The notes: generated by a model from the letters alone, not told the origin. Numbered from the stretch's first letter, positions 41,732 through 50,930 are shown. The stretch: 64,000 bases of DNA from Mycobacterium sp. URHB0044 (GCF_000620625.1 NZ_JIAW01000002.1:1-64000), one strand, 5' to 3'. Program-made: numbers and translations.

Positions 41732-43360
41732 CTAGTTCTCGAGGAACACTTCCTCACCCGAGTCGGTCAACTCCACCTGCTTGATCGGACCGGTGAACCA
41801 GTTCTTCACCGATGCGTGCCAGTAGATCCACAGCAGGATCAGCACGCCACCCACCAGCAGCGGTGTGTAGTTGACGAACTTCCACTCGAAGCTGGCGTCC
41901 CACGGTGCGCCACCGATCGAAGTGGGGAACATCGCGATGATCGACGTGACGACGATTTCGATCAGCGCCACGGGCGCCATCCACTTGTGGTGTCCGCGCA
42001 GGTTCCACTTGCCAACGGCGAATGAATCGCCGAGCTTCCAGCGGTAGTAGATCGGCACCGCGAAGCACAGGTAAAGGCCGACCACGCCGATCGACACCAC
42101 CGCGAAGAACGCGATCGGGACCGGTGCGCCGTTGATGTCCACCTCGACCAGCGCCGGCAGCGTGATGATCGCCGCAATGGTTGCAGTGACCATGACCGCA
42201 TTCGCTGGCACCTTCTTGGTGCTCAGCTTCGACCACAGTTGGTGTCCCGGTACCGCACGGTCGCGGCTGAACGCGAACAGCATGCGCGACGCGCTGGTCT
42301 GGCAGGCGGTCGTGCAGAACAGCTGCCCGGCGGTCGAGATGAGCAGGACGACGGCGACCCACTTGGAATCCATCGCCTGGCTGAAGATGGTCGCGACCGC
42401 GCCACCGCCCGCCGTCACGCCGTCGACGTCCTGAACGGCAAACAGAAAGGTGAGCAGCAGGATCCAGCCGCCGATCGCCGAGTAGAAGATCGAGCGCCAG
42501 ATGCCCTTGGCCGCACCGTCAGCCGCGCTCTTTGTCTCCTCCGACAGGTGCGCGGACGCGTCGTAACCCGTGATCGTGTATTGCGTCAGGATCGCCGACA
42601 TCGGCAGCACGAAGAACAGGAAGGTAAGGCCCGACGAGGATCCGCCGAAGAAGCCGGTGTTGTTGACGGTCGTGGCGAAGACCGTCGAGAAGCTGGCGTG
42701 CTGCTCGGGAATCAGCCACAGGATGACGATGACGCCGGCGGCACCGACGACGTGCCACCAGACCGAGATGTTGTTGATGACCGCGAGGAGGTGCGACGAA
42801 AAGATGTTGATCGTCGCGGCTATCACCAGGATGACGAGGAACATGATGAACGTCCTCGTCAGGCTGTAACCGTTCAACCAGGTCTCGCTGAAGGTGCCCA
42901 GCGTGAGGTCGAGGAACGTCGCCGACCCGTAGGCGACCGACGCCAGGATGGCGATCAGCCCGATCAGGTTCAGCCAGCCGGTGTAATAGCCGGCCTTCGC
43001 CCCTCCGAGCTTGCTGGCCCACCAGTAGATGCCGCCCGACGTGGGATACGCGGACACCAGCTCGGACATGCAGAGTCCGATGATCAGGATGAAGACCGAA
43101 ATGATCGGCCAGCCCCAGGCGATCGCTGCGGGGCCGCCGTTGTTCCAGCCCAGGCCGAACGACGTGAAACAGCCCGCCAGGATCGAGATGATCGAGAACG
43201 AGATGGCGAAGTTCGAGAAGCCGGACCAGGATCGATGCAGTTCCTGGCTGTAGCCGAGCGACGCAAGGTGCTTCTCGTCGTCGTCGAGTAGTTCGTGACC
43301 CTCGGGCACGGTGATTTCCCTTCGTTCCGAAGATGCCCACCCCTTGACGCGGCGGGCCAC
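41732..43360 (-). CDS. amino acid/polyamine permease (APC superfamily)
   Basis: Membrane transporter of 542 residues with about 12 spans, of the amino acid/choline (BAT1/GABA permease-like) group. Characteristic pieces are FAISFSIISILAGCFTSFGL, ELVSAYPTSGGIYWWASKLG (the conserved helix 2 substrate region), GYDASAHLSEET (family signature after span 7) and CQTSASRMLFAFSRDRAVPG. It probably imports a monoamine, polyamine or GABA for the divergent glnA4 operon. GTG 43360 is used, with TAATGT nine bases upstream; GTG 43306 (VPEGHELLDD) is an alternative start. Confidence 0.9.
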   Translation of the reverse strand: MARRVKGWASSERREITVPEGHELLDDDEKHLASLGYSQELHRSWSGFSNFAISFSIISILAGCFTSFGLGWNNGGPAAIAWGWPIISVFILIIGLCMSELVSAYPTSGGIYWWASKLGGAKAGYYTGWLNLIGLIAILASVAYGSATFLDLTLGTFSETWLNGYSLTRTFIMFLVILVIAATINIFSSHLLAVINNISVWWHVVGAAGVIVILWLIPEQHASFSTVFATTVNNTGFFGGSSSGLTFLFFVLPMSAILTQYTITGYDASAHLSEETKSAADGAAKGIWRSIFYSAIGGWILLLTFLFAVQDVDGVTAGGGAVATIFSQAMDSKWVAVVLLISTAGQLFCTTACQTSASRMLFAFSRDRAVPGHQLWSKLSTKKVPANAVMVTATIAAIITLPALVEVDINGAPVPIAFFAVVSIGVVGLYLCFAVPIYYRWKLGDSFAVGKWNLRGHHKWMAPVALIEIVVTSIIAMFPTSIGGAPWDASFEWKFVNYTPLLVGGVLILLWIYWHASVKNWFTGPIKQVELTDSGEEVFLEN

Positions 43361-43369
43361 TGCCTAGGC

Positions 43370-43375
43370 ACATTA
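43370..43375 (-). promoter_or_regulatory. candidate -10 (TAATGT) of the permease gene
   Basis: On the minus strand TAATGT at 43375-43370, nine bases before GTG 43360. Confidence 0.35.
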
Positions 43376-43385
43376 GAGTGCTATT

Positions 43386-43401
43386 GGTCTGGTGTCCGAC
43401 C
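43386..43401. promoter_or_regulatory. GGTC-N8-GACC dyad, candidate GntR operator
   Basis: GGTC (43386-43389) and GACC (43398-43401) form a dyad in the divergent promoter between the permease and glnA4. FadR-subfamily GntR proteins favour GGTC/GACC-type half-sites, and such a gene (47749) closes this cluster. Confidence 0.4.
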
Positions 43402-43497
43402 TTTGGCAGTGACGGTTTGGTAAATCTGCCCAGAGTTCGGCAGGTGGACGGTTTCCAATGGTTGACTTTTCGTCATGACTCACAGAAAGGGCCCGCA

Positions 43498-44874
43498 ATG
43501 ACGCCATCGGCCCAGCGGTCCGGCATGTTGTCGCAAACGGACCTCGAGAGCCGAGTGGCGGCCGGCGAGATCGACACCGTGATCGTCGCCTTCACCGACA
43601 TGCAGGGCCGATTGACCGGAAAGCGGATCTCGGCGCGGCTGTTCGTGGACGACGTCGTGGCGCACGGAGCCGAGTGCTGCAACTATCTGCTCGCCGTCGA
43701 CGTCGACATGAACACCGTCGACGGCTACGCGATGTCCAGCTGGGAAGCGGGCTACGGCGACATGGTGATGACGCCGGACTTCACCACACTGCGTCTCATC
43801 CCGTGGCTGCCGGGCACCGCGCTGGTGATGGCCGATCTCGGCTGGCACGACGGCAAGCCGGTGGTGCCCGCCCCGCGCAGCATCCTGCGCCGCCAGCTGG
43901 ACCGGCTGGCGGATCGCGGCATGACCGCCGTGGCCGCCACGGAACTGGAGTTCATGGTGTTCGACGACTCCTACCGCGCCGCGTGGGCCGCGGGCTACCG
44001 GGGCATGACGCCTGCCACCGATTACAACATCGACTACGCGATGCTGGCGTCGACGCGGATGGAGCCGCTGCTGCGCGACATCCGGCTCGGCATGGAGGGT
44101 GCGGGGCTGTACTGCGAGGGCGTCAAGGGGGAATGCAATCTCGGACAGCAGGAGATCGGCTTCCGTTACGACGACGCGCTGGTCACCTGTGACAACCACT
44201 CCATCTACAAGAACGGTGCCAAGGAGATCGCCGACCAGCACGGCAAGAGCCTGACGTTCATGGCGAAATACGATGAGCGCGAAGGCAACAGCTGCCACAT
44301 CCACATTTCGTTCCGCGGCGAGGACGGCACGGCGGTGTTCGCCGACGAAGACCAGCCGCGCGGCATGTCGCGGATGTTCCAGAGCTTCATCGCCGGCCAG
44401 CTGGCCACGCTGCGCGAGCTCACGCTGTTCTACGCACCGAACATCAACTCCTACAAGCGCTTCGTCGAAGGCAGCTTCGCACCGACTGCGGTGGCGTGGG
44501 GGATGGACAACCGGACTTGCGCGCTGCGGGTCGTGGGGCATGGCCACGGCATGCGGATGGAGTGCCGGGCACCCGGTGGCGACGTCAACCAGTACCTTGC
44601 CGTCGCCGCCCTGATCGCCGGCGGCCTGCGCGGCATCGATCAGGAGCTCGAACTGCCCGACCCGTGCTCGGGCAACGCCTATACGTCTGGCGCGCAGCGG
44701 TTGCCGACCACGCTGGCCGAGGCCGCCGCGCTGTTCGAGGGCTCGGCCGTGGCACGCGAGGCGTTCGGCGACGACGTCGTCGAGCACTACCTGAACAACG
44801 CCCGCGTCGAGTTGGCGGCGTTCAACTCCGCCGTCACCGACTGGGAGAGGGTTCGCGGTTTTGAACGGCTCTAG
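43498..44874 (+). CDS. glnA4: GlnA4-type glutamine synthetase-like enzyme (gamma-glutamylamine synthetase)
   Basis: Glutamine-synthetase-fold ligase of 458 residues, counterpart of M. tuberculosis GlnA4 (Rv2860c) by order and length. Motifs include TELEFMVFDDSYR (metal Glu), YCEGVKGECNLGQQEIGF, NSCHIHISFRGEDG, the ATP region FYAPNINSYKRFVEGSFAPT and RVVGHGHGMRMECRAPGGDV. In Streptomyces, proteins of this branch glutamylate polyamines or ethanolamine rather than ammonia. With a permease, gamma-glutamyl hydrolase and aldehyde dehydrogenase around it, amine glutamylation is the best guess. AGAAAGGG precedes ATG 43498. Confidence 0.9.
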   Translation: MTPSAQRSGMLSQTDLESRVAAGEIDTVIVAFTDMQGRLTGKRISARLFVDDVVAHGAECCNYLLAVDVDMNTVDGYAMSSWEAGYGDMVMTPDFTTLRLIPWLPGTALVMADLGWHDGKPVVPAPRSILRRQLDRLADRGMTAVAATELEFMVFDDSYRAAWAAGYRGMTPATDYNIDYAMLASTRMEPLLRDIRLGMEGAGLYCEGVKGECNLGQQEIGFRYDDALVTCDNHSIYKNGAKEIADQHGKSLTFMAKYDEREGNSCHIHISFRGEDGTAVFADEDQPRGMSRMFQSFIAGQLATLRELTLFYAPNINSYKRFVEGSFAPTAVAWGMDNRTCALRVVGHGHGMRMECRAPGGDVNQYLAVAALIAGGLRGIDQELELPDPCSGNAYTSGAQRLPTTLAEAAALFEGSAVAREAFGDDVVEHYLNNARVELAAFNSAVTDWERVRGFERL

Positions 44875-45598
44875 ACCTGTCCTGGGCCTGACCACCTACC
44901 TGCAGCAGGCGCAGACCGGGGTGTGGGACGTCAAGGCCAGCTTCCTGCCCGCCATCTACGTCGAGGGCGTCACCCTCGCGGGCGGCATCGCCACGCTGCT
45001 GCCGCCGCAACCGGTCGACGCCGACATCGCCGACCGGGTACTCGACGGCCTGGACGGCCTGGTGATCACCGGCGGCAGGGACGTCGACCCCGCCACGTAC
45101 GGGCAAGCGCCGCATCCCTCCACCGATCCGCCTGCCCGCGAACGCGACGCCTGGGAACTCGCGCTCGTCGGGCGCGCCGTCGAACGCGGCATACCGCTGC
45201 TCGGGATCTGCCGCGGCGCACAGGTTCTCAACGTGGCACTGGGCGGAACGCTGCATCAGCACCTGCCCGACGTCATCGGTCACAACTGGCATCAGGCCGG
45301 CAACGCCGTGTTCAACACGTCCACCATCCAGACCGTGCCCGGTACCCGCCTTGCCGCGCTGATCGGCGAATCCACCGACGCGCAGTGCTACCACCACCAG
45401 GCCATCTCCGAGCTCGGCAAGGGACTGATCGCCACCGCGTGGGATCCCGACGGCGTGGTGGAAGCCGTCGAGCTTCCCGGCGAGCAGTTCGTTCTGGCCG
45501 TGCAGTGGCATCCCGAGGAACGACTCGACGATCTACGACTGTTCTCCGGTGTCGTGCAGGCGGCGGCGGAGTATGCAACGGAAAGGGCCACCTCTTGA
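44861..45598 (+). CDS. gamma-glutamyl-gamma-aminobutyrate hydrolase-type class I amidotransferase
   Basis: Class I glutamine-amidotransferase-like hydrolase of 245 residues (counterpart of Rv2859c; PuuD-like). Cys nucleophile in LLGICRGAQVLN, His and Glu in VQWHPEERLDD, and the conserved DGLVITGGRDVDPATYG. It would split a gamma-glutamyl amide to release glutamate, the last step of the gamma-glutamylation route. The TTG start overlaps the end of glnA4 by 14 bases and its stop overlaps the TTG of the aldehyde dehydrogenase (TTGA). Confidence 0.92.
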   Translation: MNGSRPVLGLTTYLQQAQTGVWDVKASFLPAIYVEGVTLAGGIATLLPPQPVDADIADRVLDGLDGLVITGGRDVDPATYGQAPHPSTDPPARERDAWELALVGRAVERGIPLLGICRGAQVLNVALGGTLHQHLPDVIGHNWHQAGNAVFNTSTIQTVPGTRLAALIGESTDAQCYHHQAISELGKGLIATAWDPDGVVEAVELPGEQFVLAVQWHPEERLDDLRLFSGVVQAAAEYATERATS

Positions 45599-46962
45599 CT
45601 ACCTCGACACTGATCAACCCGGCCACCGAAGAGGAGCTGCGCACCGTCGAACTGCTCGACGTGCCTGCCACCGATGATGCGATCGCCCGCGCGAAGTCCG
45701 CGCAGAAGCAGTGGGCCAAGCTGGCGCCCGCCGAGCGGGCCGCCGCATTGCGGTCGTTCGCCGCGGTGGTGGATGCCCACGTCGGCGAATTGGCGGCGCT
45801 CGAGGTGACGAACTCCGGGCACGTGATCGGCAACGCCGAGTGGGAGGCCGGTCACGTTCGCGACGTGCTGCAGTTCTACTCGGCCAGCCCGGAACGCATG
45901 TCCGGCAAGCAGATTCCCGTCGCCGGTGGCCTGGACGTCACCTTCAACGAGCCGCTCGGCGTCGTCGCCGTCATTGCGCCTTGGAACTTCCCGATGACCA
46001 TCGCGTCATGGGGTTTCGTGCCCGCCCTGGCCGCCGGCAACGCAGTTCTGGTCAAGCCTGCCGAGATCACCCCGTTGACCACCATGCGGCTGGCCGAACT
46101 CGGCCTCGAGGCGGGTCTGCCAGAGGGACTGTTCCAGGTGCTGCCTGGCAAGGGTTCGGTGGTGGGGGAGCGCTTCATCAGTCATCCGGACGTCCGCAAG
46201 ATCGTCTTCACCGGCTCCACCGAGGTGGGCGTCAAGGTGATGGCGGGCGCCGCGCAGCAGGTGAAGCGCGTGACGCTGGAGCTCGGTGGCAAGAGCGCCA
46301 ACATCGTGTTCGACGACTGCGATCTCGAGAAGGCCGCGGCCACCGCACCCTACGGAGTGTTCGACAACGCCGGCCAGGACTGCTGCGCGCGCAGCCGAAT
46401 CCTGGTTCAGCGCAATGTGTACGACCGCTTCATGGAACTGCTCGAGCCCGCGGTGAAGGGCGTCGTCGTTGGCGATCCCGCGTCGCGGGACAGTGAGATG
46501 GGCCCGCTGGTCTCGCGTGCGCACTTCGACACCGTGGCGTCCTACGTGCCAAAGGACGCCCCAATAGCATTTCAGGGGTCCGCGCCGTCGGGCCCCGGCT
46601 ACTGGTTCCCGCCAACGGTTCTCACCCCACATCGAAACGACCGCACGGTCACCGAGGAGATCTTCGGCCCCGTCGTCACCGTGCTGCCGTTCGAGGACGA
46701 GGCCGACGCCATCGAGCTGGCCAACGATTCGCCGTACGGGTTGTCCGGGTCCATCTGGACCGACAACCTGTCGAGGGCGATGCGGGTGTCCCGTGCGGTG
46801 GAATCCGGCAACCTGTCGGTGAACTCGCATTCCTCGGTGCGCTACAGCACCCCGTTCGGCGGCTTCAAACAATCCGGGCTTGGCCGTGAACTCGGTCCGG
46901 ACGCGCCACTGCACTTCACGGAAACCAAGAACGTCTTCTTTGCGATAACGGAGAACATCTAG
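45595..46962 (+). CDS. aldehyde dehydrogenase (AldC-like)
   Basis: NAD(P)+-dependent aldehyde dehydrogenase of 455 residues, in the place of M. tuberculosis aldC (Rv2858c). Motifs are GVVAVIAPWNFPMTIASWGF, FTGSTEVGVKVM, LELGGKSANIVFDDCDLEKA, Cys in NAGQDCCARSRILV, EEIFGPVVTVLPFEDEAD and TPFGGFKQSGLGRELG. Likely role: oxidise the gamma-glutamyl aminoaldehyde made from a glutamylated amine. TTG 45595 overlaps the upstream stop (TTGA), which fits the normal N-terminus (LTTSTLINPATEEELRTVEL). Confidence 0.93.
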   Translation: MTTSTLINPATEEELRTVELLDVPATDDAIARAKSAQKQWAKLAPAERAAALRSFAAVVDAHVGELAALEVTNSGHVIGNAEWEAGHVRDVLQFYSASPERMSGKQIPVAGGLDVTFNEPLGVVAVIAPWNFPMTIASWGFVPALAAGNAVLVKPAEITPLTTMRLAELGLEAGLPEGLFQVLPGKGSVVGERFISHPDVRKIVFTGSTEVGVKVMAGAAQQVKRVTLELGGKSANIVFDDCDLEKAAATAPYGVFDNAGQDCCARSRILVQRNVYDRFMELLEPAVKGVVVGDPASRDSEMGPLVSRAHFDTVASYVPKDAPIAFQGSAPSGPGYWFPPTVLTPHRNDRTVTEEIFGPVVTVLPFEDEADAIELANDSPYGLSGSIWTDNLSRAMRVSRAVESGNLSVNSHSSVRYSTPFGGFKQSGLGRELGPDAPLHFTETKNVFFAITENI

Positions 46963-47745
46963 ATGGAAAAAGTGGATCTGACCCAACGGCTTTCGGGCAA
47001 GGTCGCCGTCATCACCGGCGGCGCCAGCGGCATCGGGCTGGCCACCGCCAAGCGGATGCGGGCCGAGGGCGCCACCATCGTGATCGGTGACATCGACCCG
47101 GCGACCGGCAAGTCGGTCGCCGAGGAACTCGACGGCCTGTTCGTCCAGGTCGACGTGGCGGACAAGGAGGCGGTCGACAACCTCTTCGACACGGCCGCCG
47201 CGACGTACGGCTCGGTCGACATCGCGTTCAACAACGCGGGCATCTCGCCGCCCGAGGACGACCTGATCGAGAACACCGAACTCGATGCGTGGGAGCGGGT
47301 GCAGGACATCAACCTCAAGTCCGTGTACCTGTGCAGCAAGGCCGCGCTGCGGCACATGGTGCCGCAGAAGAGAGGCTCGATCATCAACACGGCGTCGTTC
47401 GTCGCGGTGATGGGGTCGGCCACGTCGCAGATCTCCTACACCGCGTCCAAGGGCGGGGTGCTGGCGATGTCGCGGGAGCTGGGAGTGCAGTTCGCCCGGC
47501 AGGGCATCCGCGTCAACGCGCTCTGCCCGGGACCGGTGAACACGCCGCTGCTGCAGGAACTGTTCGCCAAGGATCCGGAGCGGGCGGCGCGCCGGCTGGT
47601 GCACATTCCGTTGGGCCGGTTCGCCGAGCCCGAGGAGCTCGCCGCGGCGGTCGCGTTCCTGGCCAGCGATGACTCGTCGTTCATCACCGGGTCGACGTTC
47701 CTGGTCGACGGCGGCATCAGCTCGGCGTACGTGACGCCGGTGTAA
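46963..47745 (+). CDS. SDR-family oxidoreductase
   Basis: Classical short-chain dehydrogenase of 260 residues, counterpart of Rv2857c. Cofactor loop TGGASGIG, NNAGISPPEDD, Ser in IINTASFVAVMG, Tyr and Lys in ISYTASKGGVLAMSRELGVQ, NALCPGPVNTPL and SSFITGSTFLVDGG. It starts directly after the stop of the aldehyde dehydrogenase and is part of the same operon. An amino-alcohol or hydroxy-intermediate would be a logical substrate, but this is inference. Confidence 0.92.
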   Translation: MEKVDLTQRLSGKVAVITGGASGIGLATAKRMRAEGATIVIGDIDPATGKSVAEELDGLFVQVDVADKEAVDNLFDTAAATYGSVDIAFNNAGISPPEDDLIENTELDAWERVQDINLKSVYLCSKAALRHMVPQKRGSIINTASFVAVMGSATSQISYTASKGGVLAMSRELGVQFARQGIRVNALCPGPVNTPLLQELFAKDPERAARRLVHIPLGRFAEPEELAAAVAFLASDDSSFITGSTFLVDGGISSAYVTPV

Positions 47746-47748
47746 GCC

Positions 47749-48474
47749 ATGACTGCCGACCCGGACGCGCCACAGCCCCGCTCTGAGGCTCTGCTGCGTC
47801 CGGTTCGGCTCGGCAATGCTTTCGAAGACACCGTCGGCCGGCTTCTCGAAACCATCCGGCTGGGCCTGCTGGCGCCCGGCGAGTCGCTGCCACCCGAACG
47901 CGAACTCGCCACCCGGCTCGGGGTCAGCCGCGACACCGTGCGCGACGCCATCAAGTCGCTCGCCGAGGCGGGCTACCTGGTGTCGCGGCGGGGCCGATAC
48001 GGCGGCACGTTCCTGGCCGACGAGTTGCCCACCCCGAGCGGCGACGGCAGCGGGTTCAGCCGCGCCGAGATCGACGACGCGCTGCGGCTGCGCGAGATCC
48101 TCGAGGTGGGCGCCGCCCGGATGTCCGCGGCCCGGACGCTGGCCGCGACCGAGCGGGAGATGTTGTGGAGCCGGTTGACCGACGTCCGGGGTGCCGCACC
48201 GGAGGACTATCGGCGGCTCGACTCGCGCCTGCACCTTGCGATCGCCGAGGCCGCCGGGGCGCCGTCACTGGTGCCGCTGGTCGCCGAGAACCGGATGCGG
48301 CTCAACGAACTGCTGGATCACATTCCGCTGCTGGCACGCAACATCGCGCACTCGGACGAACAGCACGAGGCCATCGTGGTAGCGATCCTTGCCGGTGACG
48401 GGGAGCGCGCCGCCGAGGTCATGGCCGCACACATCTGGGGCTCCGCGGCCCTGTTGCACGGCTTCCTGGACTAG
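47749..48474 (+). CDS. GntR-family (FadR-type) transcriptional regulator
   Basis: Regulator of 241 residues. The N-terminal winged HTH reads LLETIRLGLLAPGESLPPER, then ELATRLGVSRDTVRDAIKSL and AEAGYLVSRRGRYGGTFLAD. The C-terminal FCD domain has DALRLREILEVGAARMSAAR, DSRLHLAIAEAAGAPSLVPL and the metal-type His pattern in LARNIAHSDEQHEAIVVAIL. It closes the amine operon (3-base gap after the SDR stop) and is the probable controller of the divergent permease and glnA4 promoters. The ligand may be an acid produced by the pathway. Confidence 0.93.
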   Translation: MTADPDAPQPRSEALLRPVRLGNAFEDTVGRLLETIRLGLLAPGESLPPERELATRLGVSRDTVRDAIKSLAEAGYLVSRRGRYGGTFLADELPTPSGDGSGFSRAEIDDALRLREILEVGAARMSAARTLAATEREMLWSRLTDVRGAAPEDYRRLDSRLHLAIAEAAGAPSLVPLVAENRMRLNELLDHIPLLARNIAHSDEQHEAIVVAILAGDGERAAEVMAAHIWGSAALLHGFLD

Positions 48475-48484
48475 CTTCCTCCTG

Positions 48485-48550
48485 GCGCGAGCGTGCGCGT
48501 TTGCAGACGACACGCCGCGAAACGACGGCATTTTGCGCACGTTCACGCGT
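48485..48550. repeat. intergenic palindrome with CGTGCGC/GCGCACG core
   Basis: An imperfect inverted repeat in the 78-base gap after the GntR gene. The core arms CGTGCGC (48492-48498) and GCGCACG (48535-48541) extend imperfectly outward to about 48485 and 48548. Part of it (GTGCGCGTTT then GACACGCCG) resembles the palindrome before cobQ. It may also act as a bidirectional terminator between convergent genes. Confidence 0.5.
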
Positions 48551-48552
48551 CG

Positions 48553-50497
48553 TCAGGTGTGGTTGGCCATCCAACTACGGTGCCGCATTGCGGCTTTGCG
48601 GGCGGCCTTAGCGAGCTTCTTGTCGGGCAAGTGCCGGCCGAGAGCGTCGAGCACCAGCTCCGTCTCTGGCGCCGGGTGCCGCACCATCCGTTCCACTGCG
48701 TCGTACTGGTCGCTGGCGTGCGGTGCTTCGCAGAACATCTCGCACAATTCCTCGGGATCCTCGAGCGAGGCGGCCAGCACGTCGACGAACACACCGATGT
48801 CGACGAGGTGGCCAAGTTCCGCTTCGTCCGCCAGACCGCGCGCCATGAGATAGAGGGCGGCTTGGCCTGCCACGGGGCTGTCCAGCAGTTCGCGCACCGC
48901 AGCTTGCACCGAGGCGTCGTCGAACAGTTCGAGGGCGCCGAATCCCTTGAGCCGCAAAGCTGCATCGTCACCTGACCGAATCACCTCGATGATCTGGCCA
49001 ACCCGGTCTTGGGTCTCGATACCGGGCTGCCACGCATCCATCACGGCCTGCCGCTGTTCGTCGGGCACTGAGTCGAGCGCATCGATCAGCGCCGACGCGG
49101 GCCCGTCGACGAGATCGTCGACGCGGTGCAGGAGGTAACCGGCCTCTTCGAGGTGGATGGGCCACGACGTGCCGACCGAGGGCGGTCAGACGGATGATCC
49201 CACCGATGGGAAGGGTACGTGCGTGGCGCTCGATCTGCCTGCGCTCGGTCCAGTCGATGACGCCGACGGCTTCGAGCGTCTGAAAGATGTTGCTTACGCC
49301 GCTCTGCGCAATGCCTTCCATGGTTTCCGACCATTGCGGCCAGTACGGTTCGACCTCGTTGCGCAACGCCGGTTCGACGAGTTCGACGAGCTCGTCGACG
49401 TCACCGGCCACGTCGGGGTCGAGGATGCGGGCCAGCCAGTGCACCGTGCAGCCGTCGAGCAGCTCGTGGACGGTGTCGAGGAATTCGTAGAATTGGCCAC
49501 GCGACCCAAGGGCGCCGAGCTCGATGATCGCGTTGTAGACGGCGGTCGCGCGGTCGGTGGCCGATGTCCGGGACCACGCTTTCACCGGCGTCAGGCGACG
49601 GTTTCGAACCCGAACGGCGCCAGCCTTCTTCGCGATGTTGACGATCGAATTCAGCCCCGGCAGATGTTCCGTGGTGCTGGTTCGGAAGGTTCGGTCCCCG
49701 AAGGTTGGGTCCATCTCGTCGCCGGTGTCGAGCAGGTCGATCAGCGCCTTGCCGTCCGCCCGCTTGATGTTGCCTCGTTCGGTCAGCGGCTTGCCGGATT
49801 CGCCGAGATAGTCGCGCAGCGCATCGATCGTGGCGAGCATCGGCGCTTGCGCCGCGACTGATTCGACGTCGGCAAGGGGCGGCGGGATGTACAGGAACGG
49901 CAGCTCCAACGGCCCGGGTTCTTCGTCCAAGACTTGGTCGAGCGCCGCGGCCTGTTGTTCAACCGGTAGAGCTTTGAACGCGGCCATTCGGGACCGAAGT
50001 TCGGCCGTCAGCTCATCCTCGGACATCGCATTGGGTTGCGCCAGCAGCTCGATGTACCGCGGCTTGCCCGGTGGGTTGAAACCGGGGTGAGTGAGCAGGG
50101 CCTTGGACGAGCCGTTCGGGCTCGTCGACGTCTGGTGCACGGCGCCGGCGAGGCTCGCGGTCAAGTGGCTCAACCCGGCGCCGCGCGGAGACCCACCCGC
50201 CAGCCGTCCGGTGTCGCCGAGAAATTCGAGAAACGCGCCGATCGACGCGCAGAACACCGTCGACTCCTCGGCGTCGATGGTCATGCGAGGGGGACACCAG
50301 TCGAGCAGGAAGTCCACGATCTGGTCCTCGTCGACCGCACCAAGTCCTCCGCCGGCGTGCGTACGTTGCCAGTCGGCGAAGACGGCGGCATTGGCGACGG
50401 TGTCGTCGGGGTATGGATCGCCTGCGTCGGCCATCCACGAGCGGAACTCATCGAGTAGCTCAGATGTGCGGCGATCTTCGGCCAACTGCATTCCCAT
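48553..50497 (-). pseudogene. frameshifted hypothetical protein gene (about 650 codons if intact)
   Basis: Two minus-strand reading frames make one gene. From ATG 50497 (MGMQLAEDRRTSELLDEFRS; TTG 50530 also possible) the product is well formed as far as GGIIRLTALGRHVV near 49165, then turns into Arg/Pro-rich noise. The next frame supplies a natural continuation from about 49160 (IHLEEAGYLLHRVDDLVDGP, ASALIDALDSVPDEQRQAV) to 48553, ending in KAARKAAMRHRSWMANHT. One base gained or two lost between about 49151 and 49166 would explain it. The protein is helical, Leu- and Glu/Asp-rich, without a family I recognise. Whether the shift is real or an assembly error cannot be told. Confidence 0.75.
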
Positions 50498-50577
50498 TCG
50501 GCGAGCGTTTCGGCTGGAATTCGTGTTCAAAGCTACGCCTGCGCCCTTCGGCGACGTTCCTGGATTAGATTCGAACC

Positions 50578-50907
50578 GTGGAACGGCACGGCAACCAGAC
50601 GCAGGTCAAGCATGCGTCGTCCGCGTTGGCCGACGTGGACAGCGCGACCTGGACGCAGCGCTTCGATTTGCTGTCCGATCCCAACCGGCTGGAGATCCTG
50701 CTCATCCTGCACCGGACGCCGGGTATCTGCGTCAGTGACCTCGCCGCCGCGCTTGGGCGATCGGAAAACGCCGTTTCCCAAGCACTTCGGGTGCTTCGCC
50801 AGCAGGGTTGGGTCTCCAGCACGCGGGTTGGCCGCGCCGTGGCGTACCGTTTGGAGGACGAGATCGTGCACGATCTGCTGCACTGGATCGGCGCGAGACA
50901 TTCCTGA
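50578..50907 (+). CDS. ArsR/SmtB-family metal-sensing repressor
   Basis: Winged-HTH repressor of 109 residues. The HTH is RFDLLSDPNRLEILLILHRT with VSDLAAALGRSENAVSQALR, then VLRQQGWVSSTRVGRAVAYR (wing). The C-terminal helix ends in EDEIVHDLLHWIGARHS, with Asp/Glu and His residues that could bind a metal, as in nickel/cobalt sensors of this family. The GTG start lies within six bases of TTAGAT-like sequence, perhaps leaderless. It is followed by a NiCoT transporter gene, and a dyad CATCTG-N10-CAGATG sits between them. Nickel or cobalt sensing is inferred from this pairing. Confidence 0.88.
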   Translation: MERHGNQTQVKHASSALADVDSATWTQRFDLLSDPNRLEILLILHRTPGICVSDLAAALGRSENAVSQALRVLRQQGWVSSTRVGRAVAYRLEDEIVHDLLHWIGARHS

Positions 50908-50908
50908 T

Positions 50909-50930
50909 CATCTGAACAGCTAGACAGATG
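50909..50930. promoter_or_regulatory. dyad CATCTG-N10-CAGATG, candidate ArsR operator
   Basis: Perfect 6-base arms at 50909-50914 and 50925-50930. The right arm overlaps the -35 element of the proposed nicT promoter, a position suited to repression. Confidence 0.55.

Noticed and set aside
48553..49068. A separate 171-residue gene
   Set aside because: Its frame continues naturally upstream of the proposed start as the missing end of the frameshifted gene at 48553-50497.
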